This document shows, piece after piece, positions 46,952 to 59,157 of a stretch of 64,000 nt of DNA. The DNA comes from Bryopsis sp. KO-2023. Its lineage: Eukaryota > Chlorophyta > Ulvophyceae > Bryopsidales > Bryopsidaceae. Both the position numbers and the translations under genes were made by a program. Each line of letters starts with the position of its first letter. Within the stretch, counting starts at the first letter, position 1. The notes beneath the pieces are model-generated. The model saw nothing but the letters and a program-made list of their open reading frames with translations. It was not told the origin of the DNA and ran no database searches. The stretch lies in the NCBI GenBank assembly GCA_030272585.1, contig BSYQ01000001.1:4588001-4652000 (forward strand), given 5' to 3'.

Positions 46952-49225
46952 TTAGTTTCCCTTCTTCAGGGCTTTCTGAGCTTGGGACAGTTTAGGACAC
47001 TGTCTCACCCCATGCTCTGTGCTTCCACATAGAAAACACTTAAAGGATCCTCCCCTTGAGGGTCTAGATCCCATCTGACCTCTCTGTTGCACAGCTTTAA
47101 CTGAGTTTGCTGCAAGAGGTAGTTGTGGTGTTGCAGCAGCTATCACTGCTGACATCTGTGTATTCCTTTGTCCAAATCTTCCCCTCCCTCTACCTCTGCC
47201 TCTAAAGCTGCTAGTAGTGCCACCTCTACTGCCTATAGTTGCAGAGAGTCTTTGAACTGTGAGGATGGCCTTATCCAGATCCCCATCACACAGGGTCATA
47301 ACCTGTGCTTGCATATTTCTATCTGAGAGCCCATCCACAAAGGCTGCATATCTTTCTTCTTGAGGTAGGTTGGGGAGTCTAAACATCAGCTTTCTGAAGA
47401 GCCTGATGTAGCCTAAGGCAGTTCCAGTCTGCCTTAGAGTTCTTAACTGTTTTCTGGCAGTCTCTATTAGGGAGACTGGCTCAAAAACATTCCTTAGTTC
47501 TTGAGTGAACTCTTGCCAGCTAGCATACTCTGCTTTTTCCTGATTCATGATTTGTATATCCATCAGGTTTAACCAGCTAAGTGCATCTCCCTGGAGATGT
47601 GACTGAAAACAGGATAACCAGTCTCTCTCTAAGATATGTTGATTCTGCAACCATCTCTTCATTCCTAGTATCCATTCTGTTGCAGACATCCTTTCATCTC
47701 CTGTGAATTTCTCTGGGGGAGTGAGCTTAATCTGTTTGCTATAAGGTCTATCAGGACCTTGTCCTGAACCCCCTGATGTGCCACTAGGATCTCTATCAGG
47801 TGGTCCTCCTCCTGGGGGTCCTCCATCACCACCTCCACCACCACCTCCACCATTTCCTGGCCCTGGAAATCCAGATCCAGATGCTCTAGGCATGTCTGGC
47901 CTGTCTGGTCCATTTGGGCCATTTGATCCATTTGGATCCCCTGGATTTCCTCCAGGTGCACCACCACTAGGTGCTCTTTGACTTGTTAATTGCTCAAAGG
48001 GATTTGGTGGTCTGATTCCCATGCCTGATGGTGCTGGGGTAGTGCCCACTGTAAATGTAACTGGTGGAACTACAGTGGCTGGTGACATGGACAATATGGG
48101 TATGGGTGATCCCATTGGAAGTGATTGTCCTGTGGTTAGGTCTATCAGACCCAAAGAAGAAGGTCCTGGAGGTATTGGAACTGATGGAGTGGGTGGTAGT
48201 AACCCTACAGTTGCAGGTGCTCCACTAGTAACTGGTGGTAGCATCAGCTCTGCTGCTGAAGTAGGTTGAATTTCTTGTTCTTCTTGTCCCTCTGTACTCA
48301 GTCCTTCTGTGACTGTTTGCATCATATACACTGGGACTTCCAGTGGTTGTGTAGGCACAACTGATGCCTGTACATACTCCTTCAGCATTCTATCCATTGT
48401 GTGCTTAAGAGATAGCTCTTCTTTCTGTCTAGCTTCTCTTTCTCTTTCCACTAGTACAAGGGCTGTTTGTTCCTCTTTCTGGACTTGTCCTTTCACTGCT
48501 TGCAATTCAGAATACAAATCTTGCATTTGTTTCTGATACGTTTGCTGGAACATTCCTTGTTCCTGATGCAGTTGTTCTTCCTTCTGCACTTGTCCCTTAA
48601 TTGTCTGCAGTTCAGAAAACAAGTCTTGCATCTGCTTATTCTGTACAGTCTGATGAGATTGCTGGAACAGCCCCTGTTCCTGTTGCATCTGATCTTTCAG
48701 ATATGCAATACTCTGTGCATGAGATTTTCCTGTTTCCAAGATTTCTTCTCTCAACTGTGCATAATGTGTACTCAGTTGCTCTTGCACATCAGCCACAAAT
48801 GACTGCTTCATTGACTGTAGATGGTCTGTAAGCTGTGCTAGCTTTTCTGTCGTCGACTCGACATTCTGTCGCAGAACGACCTGGAGGTCGTTGACTTCAG
48901 TTTCGACCCTTTGCTGACTTTCTTGAGTTCGATGAACGAACTCACGGAGACCTTGAATATTTTGCTCCGTCTTTTGGTCGACAGCCACTATGGCTTTTTC
49001 CATGTCTGTATGAACAGTTTGGAAGGAACTTTTCAAGTCCGTTGCTACTGTTTCGCGCCAGACTGCAAGCTGAGCTTGCAGCTGACCTCCTCCTTCAGAA
49101 CCAGACTCCGTTCGGTTTATCTGAATGTTCTGCGTGTTATGAACGACCTGCATAGCAGTCTCGTCCATAGTGGAGTCTTCGAAAGCCACCACTTGGCTTC
49201 CTGATCCACTTGGTATTAACGCCAT
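46952..49225 (-). mobile_element. Gypsy gag region
   Basis: Part of the fossil element: a long open gag frame with coiled-coil N-terminal half, a Pro/Gly-rich linker, the retrotransposon gag capsid region (EKFTGDERMSATEWILGMKRW) and a CCHC zinc knuckle (CFLCGSTEHGVRQC). It lies upstream of pol in a separate frame region, as is common for the family. Confidence 0.92.
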
Positions 49226-49639
49226 ACTGTGTGCCTCTGACTTTCAGTTGACTTTCCGACAGTTACTGTCAACAGTAGACTGTTGACTTTTCCCTCACTG
49301 CCTTTACGTCCAAACGTTTAACGACAAACTCCCAGCGACTAAGCTACCAGTTTTGTGGCCTCCCCGCCACACAACGACAGTTACAGGATAACCTTTTTCC
49401 TGTCGTCTGTTTCTGGGTACCACACAAACTGCTGTCGGACACCCTCTTTTTCGTGCGAACCTTTTCGCGGGTGTGTTTGTTTTTCCGACAGAACTAGTAA
49501 AAGTCCCCTCAGTGTATAACTAGCGACCAGGCGTATAACCGTCCGCCGATATACCTTGCACGTCAGTGGCTTAGTGCACTAACGCTTCCTGAGTTGACTT
49601 TCTCCGCCAGAGTTCGAGTCCGAGCTCCGAAACCAAAAA

Positions 49640-50160
49640 TGTTACGCGAGGCGCTCCGTACGCCGACGCACTTCCGTGTAAAGAGTGAGAGAGGGTGGCG
49701 GCTGAGTTCCACAGGGTCACACAAAATCGAATCGAGTCGCACACGGGGTCCACAGTTGCACTCACAGAATTACTGACAAGCAAGGTTACATCAAGCGTCC
49801 CATCCTTTTAACTCCCGTTCGACTTTCCCGAGGGTGACTAACCACCCGTAACACTCCCACTACCCTGACTCACAGCCGCCAGTTCTACTTCTGACTCACT
49901 CACACACTCACACACAGGCCCAGACCAAAGCACGTTCCCACTCAGACTCAAACCCGAGACCTTCGCCTCACGAGTCTCACTTTAGTTGATCGAACCACTG
50001 TCTTGACCAGGTGCTCTTGCGGTGGTTTCCTCGCTGTAGTTCGGTAGTATCTCCTCAGGGGAATGCTGTCATCTACCGGGGATGCATCTGACGCTTCACA
50101 GACGTCAGATGCATGACGCCTTTGACGTCTGACGTCCCTGGACGTCAGCAGCTGGTATCA
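49640..50160 (-). repeat. Right (5') LTR of the gypsy element, 521 bp
   Basis: Same ends (TGTTAC...TATCA on the plus strand) and same sequence by eye as the left LTR apart from the 47-bp duplication in the latter. The segment next to it on the left (49600-49639) reads, on the minus strand, TGGTTTCGGAGC after a short spacer, a primer-binding-type site. Confidence 0.93.
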
Positions 50161-50994
50161 GAACACCATTCAACAGTTCTATTCAAAAGCATCATTGTGA
50201 GTTCAGAAAGCATCATCGTTGAGAGGATGAATAATACATAACTCTTGTTTTGCACTTGAGTAGGTCACTATGACTGTACACTTTTGTTACATAGCAAATA
50301 ACACAACTTTTCACAACGCCACACTCTGATCATTTCCTCGCATCTCTTGAAACTGAACTTCGAATGACGAAATCCTTCACAAACGCAGATCGGCGTTTTT
50401 TCTACGAATGTCATTTGTGCTCGATTAGTGTGCTTCCATGTCCAACCATTAACCATCCAACCACACCCACAGAATCGTCCCACACAGACAACTGACAAGC
50501 GTCCCGCTACTTAAGGCGCCCAAACGCTGGAAAGTTTCCATTGTAAGGGCTTGGAGTGGAGCAAGCGATATTTGGAAAAAGGCAGGGACACAATCGATCA
50601 GTATTTTTCATCGACTTTAGCGTTGGCTTGAGAACGCGCTGGCGCGAGAGTCGTCCGTGAATATCATTACTGTTTTGTGGGGTGGACGGCGCTGGCGTTT
50701 CTGTCGCGGCCTGTCTTCTTTCTTTTCTGTGCCAGGCGCCAGGCGTCGCTTTTGGAATTTTATCTTTGGCGGGAAAAGTGTAACTCTGTCGCTGGTCTCG
50801 TTCTGCTCGGTTTGCAGCCCGCGACACTTGTTCTCGGTTTTCTGAGCGTCATCCGGTAGGGTTGGACGTGACGTTTCTGCGGTGGGGCTGCATCGCACGC
50901 CTCCGTTGATGCCCGCCCGCACCAGTCCTCGTGAAGTCTGAGCTTGCCTGGTGCGGATCTCTGACGTTTCTTGCCCTTTGTCGTAGGCAGAGAG
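50161..50994. promoter_or_regulatory. Argonaute upstream region next to the gypsy LTR
   Basis: About 830 bp from the LTR to the Argonaute ATG; starts with GAACA, the right target duplication. It must contain the Argonaute promoter and 5' UTR. No other gene seen; no defined core motif. Confidence 0.55.
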
Positions 50995-53900
50995 ATGTCG
51001 GACCGGCGTAGATATGGCGGAGGTGGAGGAGGGCACAGGCAAGGTGAGCAGTTGAATCAAGCTGGCGCCTTTGATGGTGGGGTTTTTGCTGAGGAAAGAT
51101 AGCGAACTCCTTCTTGGCGCTGCTTCGGGAGCTCGTTTTTCTGACGGCGAGAACGCCCGTCGACGTCCGCTCCTAGAGCTTATGTCTCGTTGCGACCCGA
51201 TTGCGCCGCAAAGATGTTGAATTTTGACCGCTTTTTCCCGAGCTGCAGAATGTTGAATTGCGTCGCAATAATGAAAATGCTAATCCTCATTGCTTGCCAT
51301 GTAACGCCGTCCGGTTTCCAGACACTGAAAGCACAGGCCCCTCTCGAGGGCTCATTCATAATTGAGATTGCTGCTTTTACTGTGCTGATGTGCGTTGGTT
51401 TTTCCCCTTTCGTGACAGGTGGAGACTATGGCGGTGGTGGATATCGTGGTGGAGGAGGTGGCGGAGGAGGCTACCATGGAGGCGGTGGAGGTAGTGGTGG
51501 AGGAGGAGGTTACCATGGGGGTGGTGGAGGTGGATATCATGGTGGAGGTGGAGGTGGTGGATACGGCGGTCGGGGCGGAAGAGGGGGCAGAGGAGGGAGA
51601 GGCCGTGGTGGTGGAGGAGGTAAATTTGAACTGTAATGTGTTCCTCTTCTTGGTTGATGTGACAGCTGTTGACCATTGGGGGGGGCTCTTGACACTTGTC
51701 TTATCTGGAGAAATTCTGCTTTGAAAATGATTGTTGATGTGTTCCCCATCTGCTGTTGATGGAATGGAGTTTTGAAAACTGGATTCAATTTCTGTTCAGG
51801 TCGAGGGGGTGGCAGAGGGGATTCCAGAGAAATCTCCTTGCGAGAAGGAAGGGACCATGTGGAGAACAACGTCACCAAAAAATTTTCGATTGGAAACACT
51901 GTTATATCGGTCAGTCGCCTGCATGTCCCCGCTGACCAGTTTCCAGTAATGCCCTCTGCCATTGATTGATTCGAAGATCCCCCACACATAAAGACTGCTG
52001 TGCAATACATATATATATATGTGTGTGTGTGCACTAAGAGAGCTCGATATACCCTTGATATGAACTGTGGGGCCGCGTGATTCTGAAAATTGAACCCTTC
52101 TCCCCACCTTCACTGAAAGGAAAGCGATATAAAAAGGGTTGTTAAATTTGTGATGGGGAGGGGGATGGCATGGGGAATTCGAAGGAAGTGAATGGTTTCG
52201 GGGGCTTTATTGCTTGCTAGGCCGATGCAGAACATCCAACCATCATTCAGTATGAAAGGGGTCAACTCGGCAGACAAGTGGAAGTCCGAGTGAATTACAT
52301 GTTGATTCAGTGCGACAAGAAGGAGGCAATGCATTATGAGCTGGATTTTGAAGGTGAGCGAATTTTTTTGTTTCGACAGTGAAAACCTTAACATCAAAAA
52401 GAGTTTCTGTTTCCAGCACGCACCCACCGATATGGAGATGCTAACAATATACGGGGAGGGAAAAAAAAATACGGGTAAACCGGTTGAAAAAATCAACAGC
52501 GGGTTGGATTGTATTTCAAAACTTTTTTTTTTTCGAGGGATAAAAAAAATTGTGTGTGATTTTCCAGAATATGCGGAAGATGCTGAAGAATTCCGAGGGA
52601 TAGTAAAAAAAATAGCCCGTTCACAGAATTGGCCGAAAAACTGGGCTCACGATGGCAGAAAAATGCTCTACACTTGCGGAGATTTTCCATTGCCGAAATC
52701 TTCGGAAGAAACGGAATTCAAAGTCAATTTGATGTTCCGTGGAAAAGACAAAGAATTCACGGTGATGCTTGGAAAAAAACCGGCGATTTGCAGATCATGT
52801 TATGGCTCTAAAAACATATTGATGTTTCAACATCCACGATTGTTTCCTTTTTTTTTTCTTGTCTGGCATAAGGAATTATTTCTCTGACGTAATGGATTTT
52901 ACACATGGGAAAAAAATATATGTTTACATTTCTTTCTGTTTTCTTTCGCTTTTTTTTCCTGTACAGGTGAAATTCAAGAATGTGAATACGATCAAACTGG
53001 ACCAGATCGATCGTTACTGCAGAAAAGAAGTGGATGCCGTTCCAAGGGATGCCCTCCAAGTTTTGGATGTTGCGTTGCGACATGGAATTGCCATGAACGA
53101 ATCGAACCTGCTGATCAGAAATAACGTGTTCGATCTGAACTGTCAGGGCAACGATATATCCATGGGTGCCGAGGTACGGTTTCTTGCTGTGTTTTTTTGT
53201 AATTCTTCCCGTGATTTCTCAAATTCATATCTGCTTTTTTTAATTAAAACCCAGGATTTTTGTTTTGGTTTATTTTCTTGATGCTCATCTTGCGTGTGCA
53301 GTGAAGCAGGCAGGGAAAAAAACCCGGAATATCAGAGAGATATTGTTTACTAATCTAATATTGATATATTTTTGGCTTCTGCTGTTTGGTACAAAGAAAA
53401 AATAAATAAATAAAATAACTGTTTTCAAAGTGTTTGACAGTGTTATGACCACCTCTGGTATTCTTATTTGTTTTATGTTTATGTTTATGTTTATATAATA
53501 TTTTTTTGTGTTTTTTTTTTTTTGCTTGTGCAGTGCTGGCAGGGGTACCATCAATCACTCCGTCCTTGTCAAGGCGGTCTTTTTCTGAATGTGGATACGG
53601 CGGTTTCCCCGTTTCACAAGGGGATCTCTGTCGATCGATACATCGAGGATATTATCGGAAGAGATTTCCACGAGGCAACCAGAAAAGGATTGAGGCGAGA
53701 CTGCAGGAGAATCGCTGCTTGCTTGAAGGGTGTCAAGGTCAGGAATAACGATCTGATGCTTTTAAACAGATTTTTTTTTCTTTCAAGTTATACCAAATTG
53801 TGCCACATCATGCTGGCGTATCGACTCTTTTCTGTTTTGTTTTTTTTCGGATTGCCTTTCGAAAGGTTTTTTTTTCTGGAGACTATGTTTGGGTTTTTGT

Positions 53901-55324
53901 GGATTGTTTCATATGCATGCTGAACATCCGATTGCAGATTAACCACATGTTTCGGGTTTAAAAAACAAAAAAATCACAAAAAAACAAAAAAATCGACTGT
54001 CATTTGCAGATCAAAACTCGAAGGGGAAACCAGGTTCAGAAGATCAAGGGGTTCACCTTGTGTCCACAAGACGCCATGTTTTTTCATAAGAAATCTGAAA
54101 AAGACATGTCTGTTCTGGATTACTACCGGCAAATGGGGGACGACGTGAGATACCCCAGACTCGACTGCCTGGACTGTTCCAAGGGAAAGAGGAAAATCTA
54201 CGTGCCTCCAGAATTTGCAACGTAAGTGACCTTCCTGTAAATACGTTTGTATAGACTGGATCTTATCAAACAAAGCACGAGAAACACCAGCACTCATGGC
54301 GTGGCGCTCACTACCAGAACTCTCCAAAATCAACAAAAGCCCCTCCAAAAACCGTCCGACCCCCCCCCCCCTTCCCTTCCCAAATGGAACTTGCGTGTAT
54401 ATCAGCGGCATGGACATGTTTTTCACAATGCGAAGATTTTCTTGAGTGCCCCGTTCTCATGGAAAATTTTTATAGGCTGTCAAACGGTGCCCAGGTGCAT
54501 CTCACTTGTTTCATGGAGTAATGTGATTGTTTATTTTTCTTCCTCCAGAATCATACCTGGACAGGTCGTCAAGGTGATTCAAAGAGCCCACACAGAAAAA
54601 ATGATCAAAGTGGCTGCTCAGCGTCCGGACGACCGGGCCCGGTATGTGGAAAGTCTGGTGGATTCTAGGCGAGGCGCCGCAAGCGTGTCAAATAACGAAT
54701 CGGCCAAAGCATTTGGGATCTCGATGGATCGCCCTTCGCTTGCAAGGGTAATTTTCAACAAATCATTCCTGTATATTTTTCTTTTCCCAAACAAAAAATT
54801 TCTTGTTTTTGCCTTTTGTGGTATTTGTGAGGTGGAAGAAGCTAGTGATATTTCACTGGAATCTTTTCTCGTGCAACTCGTTGTCTCGGATGGTTTGCAA
54901 GAGGGGGGGGGGAGGGGTATTAATATATATTTTATTTTCGTCTTTTTTGTATTAATATAAGACTAATGTAAGACAAACATCTTTGGTGTGTGTGTGTTTC
55001 TGATATGGTACCGAAAGCTAAAAGGGGGGTGGGGTGTTTTCTTACAGGTGGATGCCAGAATTCTTCCTCAACCGTTTCTCAAATATCGGCAGCCGGAATG
55101 TATGGATGTGGGAACTCAGGGGCAGTGGAATCTCCTCAATGCACAGTTCTACCATGCAGGGGAAATCCGGTAATAATACAGCAAACACTTTACCAACTCT
55201 AAAGGGGGGGGGAAGTCCGGCATGAAAAAATTCAGCTGTTAGTAGGGGGAATTGAGTTTCTGTTTCATTTGGCTATGTCAGTGTTTTCAGTTTACCCGAA
55301 AACTGAATATATATAGGGATTGAA

Positions 55325-55355
<31 letters not shown>

Positions 55356-57495
55356 CTGATTGATTCTCCATATTAGCTCTTGGGCGTTGGTTTCCTTTTG
55401 CGAGTCCAACTCCGTTCAAATCCAAGGTGAAAAAGGGATTGAGGCGTTTTTGGGCGAACTGATGGGCTGCCTCACTGCTAACGGGGTGAACCTGCCACAA
55501 TCGCGGACCCCCATTCCAATTCACTACAGCCATCGGTCGCCCGGAGAGGATCTCAGGGAAGCCAAGCGAATGGCAGAAGAAGAATACGGCCGAGCTCCGG
55601 ATATCATCTTGGCGTTGCTCCCTGGTCGAGGTGAGTGGGTTTTTCCCCACACCCTCTTGAGAAAATTTGGCAGAATCATTGTCATTGTGGTGCACACTAT
55701 CTGAGAATCGTCTTTTTTGAAGCAGAGGATAAATTGTGGTTCTTTTTTGTGTTTTCAGTAACCCAGATATACAAGGCGGTCAAAATGGAGTCTGATACGA
55801 GAATGGGGGTGCCCACCCAATGCTTCCTGGCTGACAAGGCCAGCATCGGACAACGGGCGAGGCCCCCCCGAGGAAGAAATCAATACTGCAACAACCTTGC
55901 CATGAAAATCAACGCAAAAATCAGGGGGGTCAATTGCTGCTTGGTGGATGTTCCTGGCTGCCGGCTGCCTTTGCTGGAGGGAAACCAGGGGAAGCCTTTC
56001 ATGATATTCGGAGCGGACGTATCGCATCCCCAGGGGATGGGATCTAGTTCCGTTGCAGCAATCGTTGGAAGCCTGGACCAGTGAGTTCACACATGATATG
56101 TGTTGGGTTTTTTTGCAGCCGCCAACAAACCAAAAGAAAAAAAATCAATGGATAAATGAATGGAAAAATAAAATGCATGGATAAATTAAAAACTCTCCCC
56201 CATGGTGGTCAATATCCTGCTTGCTGCTGCTGGTGTTTTTTGTTTTTTTTTTCTCTTTGTTGAGTTGTTTTGTTTCGTGTTACGTTTCAGGTATGCCTTC
56301 CAGTATGCTTGTCGAATTGCGGTTCAGCAAGGTCACCAAGAAGAAATCTCGGATTTCAAAGTGCATTTCAAGGAGCTACTGAAGGAGTTCTACAAGCGAA
56401 CCAATCAAAAGAAGCCCGAGGCCATCATTTACTACAGGGACGGCGTTTCGGACGGGCAATTCGAAAAAGTGCTGCAGTATGAATACGCCCAAATGCGAGA
56501 GGTCAGCGAAATATATGCTAAAAAAAACACAATATGAAATATATGAATCGAACGACATGCACCGAAAAATTGTGGGTGCATCTATTTTGCACACCCTTGT
56601 CTTAATCCAGTCGACTGTTTCACTTGCAGGGCTGCAAGGAAATGGGGGATGCTCGAGCGGACTACTGTCCTCCCATCACATTCGTGACCGTCCAAAAGCG
56701 ACACCACACTCGGATGTTCCCCCAAGGGGATGCCCACCGGTCAGGAAACGTGATGCCAGGGACCATCGTCGACACAAAGATCTCCAGCCCGACAGGATTC
56801 GACTTCTATCTGTGTTCCCAGGCTGGATTGCAGGGGACGTCTCGACCCGCACATTACCACGTCCTCGTGGATGAAAACAACTATGGGTCGGATGCCCTGC
56901 AGATCATGACATACTGGTTGACCTTCATCTACTGCAGATGCACGAAGTGAGTTTTCCTAATCCTGATCAGATCCCGGTCGGATGCTTTGTTATTGTTTTT
57001 GGAATGTCCTGTCGGCGAGTTAATGAATGTGTTATTCGTTTTCACTATGATTTTTTGTTATTAGAAGAAATATTATATGTTACTATTAAATTAAATGTCT
57101 AAATTCTTGATGCTCCACAGAAGTGTTGTGAACCACTGGGAATAATGAACATGGGGTTCCATCATTTTTTTATTTTATTTTTTTTGGGGGGGGAGTGTTT
57201 TTTTTTAATAACATATCAAAAGAATCCCACAAAAGAAAAGAACCTGTTGAATCTTTTTTCTTCCATTTTTCAAATCTGTTGAGAATGTCCGGTATTGACA
57301 AAGGTTTTTTTGTCGAGTAGATCTGTGGCGATCCCTGCACCTGTGTATTATGCACATTTGGCAGCTTTCAGAGCAAGGATGCTGCTGGAGCCCGATATGT
57401 CTGCGGACGATGTCAGTGTGGCCTCCAGTGGTGGCGAACCCATGGCTTTCCCAGGCATACCGACCAGTCTCAAGAGCGTGATGTTCTATGTATGA
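50995..57495 (+). CDS. AGO: Argonaute protein, plant AGO type with RGG/Gly-rich N-terminus
   Basis: Small-RNA effector of gene silencing. Fifteen exons (50995-51043, 51419-51619, 51800-51909, 52221-52353, 52568-52761, 52967-53173, 53534-53737, 54010-54221, 54549-54747, 55048-55169, 55377-55630, 55759-56080, 56291-56501, 56630-56946, 57321-57495) give 969 residues in phase. The first 100 residues are Gly/Tyr/Arg-rich ([23 protein letters not shown]). Then ArgoN (DGRKMLYT), linker 1 ([18 protein letters not shown]), PAZ, MID and PIWI. Catalytic tetrad positions are visible: GADVSHP (D), RDGVSDGQF (D) and [14 protein letters not shown] (H), with the Glu finger likely in QQGHQEEI. This makes it probably slicer-competent. 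The C-terminus LKSVMFYV is as in plant AGOs (usually ending FYC or FYA). Introns hold T/G tracts and a (GT)n repeat at 55327-55352. Confidence 0.93.
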
Positions 57496-59157
57496 TTTTC
57501 TTGTATTCTGTGTTTTTTCTTTTTCTTTTCCCATATGGATTTCAGGGGTGGAGCAAGGCGTGAGGGGATTGTCTTCCCAAAAAGAGTTCGTTCAGGAAAT
57601 CGCCCCGCTGTTTTTATTTTTCACTGGTTATTTTTTTTTTCAAGGCAGAAGTGGCTGTTTTCATTTTGTCGGTGGAGGGGGGGGGGGGGGGGGGTAGTCG
57701 ATACGAAAAGGTAGGGTGAACAAGAAAAAAAAAGAAAGGAAATGATGTGATTTTTGTCGATAATCCCGTGTCGATACAAAGAAAAGGGGGGTTGGGGGGG
57801 GTGCAAAAAATTGGAGAGGAAAATATGCTGCATGGAGATGATGTGCCGAGAAAGGAGCAAAAAAAAAGTTCATTTGGTTTTTGTTGTTGTTTTTTCTTTC
57901 TGCATTGTCTATTCTTTTTGGAGGTAGATATATATATGAGTTGGAGGAAGCCAAAAAATTTATTGTCATATCCCCATTCAGATTGGTGGGAGTGATGATT
58001 TCGATCAGCGTTTTTCCTTTTGGGGGGTAAAAACAAAAAAAAAAATCATTTTTGGGTGGGTAGGATGGGTTGGGTTGTCTTTTTTCTTCCCTGTTTTTTT
58101 CAATATCCGGGGAATTTTTTTTTATGGGAAAACGGTGTTGATTTTTTTTTCCAAGAAGGGGTTATGAAATGGAACAGGGAAAGGGAAGCGGTCAATATTC
58201 TTTTCCCTGTTCTTTGGTTTGGATGGAGGTACAGCTTGCTCAAAAATGTGTTTTTGGGCCTTTTTTTCTGAGGAGGGGGGAGGAGGGGGGGCTGGAAGGA
58301 AATCGGATGTATTTCTTAAACCTTGCTGTACAAGTGGGATTTAAAGATACTGGTCATACGAAGTGGGGTTGTGTGAAACAGGAATGGCCATTCAGAAGCT
58401 GTTCACATCTGTCTTATCATATACAAAACAGCACTGTCAAAATTAGATATCCTTTCTGATGGTTCCCTGTTTTCACTAAATGTCAGTCACCTTCATTTGC
58501 TGTTGTGCCCAATTTTGCATTGACTCTTATTTGGAGCAAGTCAGACAAAAACACTTTTCCTCCATGTGTTTTGAGGCCTTTCTGGGCCTCAGTCAGATTC
58601 TGGGCCTCAGTCAGGTTCTTGTCGAATCAAGTCAAGTTAAAAGATAATGTTTGGTTCCACTTTCCCTTTTTATACTGATACAGTCAACCCTGCGTGGATT
58701 CTACACCGTTCAAAGTTTAGGGCATGATTTCAACCTCCTGGAGACGAATGACTGAACTGGAAACTGGAGCCTGCAGTCTGATGCACACCCCTGCAAAAAA
58801 AAAGCAGCAAATCGGATCGTTCTTCAAACTGCTTCCATGTTGTGTGTTGTGTAGGTTCGATTCGATTGAGAGGTTTTTTTGCAGGTCACGTTTCCTGATT
58901 TCTTGCTTGGCACACCACCATCGTCAAACAAACAAACAAACATAACCAACCGTCATTGTTGGGAAAAGATTTGATAAGCGTCAGAAACGCTTCGGCGCCT
59001 TACGTCATATTTCGGCACGTCACCAGAGGGCTCGTTTTTCCAAATACAGCGCGAAAATTGAAACCGTTTGTTTTAGTAAAACAGTCGAGAGGTGCCCTCC
59101 TTTCGAGTTTAGCCCTTGGGCGATCGGTTTTTTTTCAAAAGAAAGCGACGCGCGAAG
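57496..59157. other. Intergenic: AGO 3' region and sulfite reductase 5' region
   Basis: No gene recognised. Contains a G20 run at 57676-57695, many T8-T10 runs and G-runs near 57788 and 58275. The last few hundred bases should be the sulfite reductase promoter. Confidence 0.5.

Larger units (their letters stand above)
35003..50160 (-). mobile_element. Ty3/gypsy LTR retrotransposon (chromovirus), with a hAT element nested in it
   Basis: Complete element on the minus strand, bounded by LTRs that start TGTTAC and end TATCA on the plus strand and flanked by a 5-bp duplication GAACA (34998-35002 and 50161-50165). Parts: 5' LTR at the right, gag with a CCHC knuckle, pol with protease, reverse transcriptase, RNase H and integrase, a C-terminal chromodomain, a purine-rich tract next to the left LTR (about 35571-35590) and a TGG primer-binding-type site next to the right LTR. 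Without the inserted DNA transposon it is about 7.8 kb. The LTRs match almost perfectly, so it is young. Its only evident break is the nested insertion. Confidence 0.93.

Noticed and set aside
49562-49639. A functional tRNA gene
   Set aside because: 3' end and B-box-like word are present but acceptor and T-stems do not pair; better explained as the primer-binding region.
51352-52034. His/Ser/Thr- or Pro-rich minus-strand frames
   Set aside because: Antisense of the Gly-rich Argonaute N-terminal exon.
52417-52474. An extra Argonaute exon ([11 protein letters not shown] or [13 protein letters not shown] frames)
   Set aside because: Its phases do not fit on both sides, whereas exon 52221-52353 joins exon 52568-52761 directly in phase.
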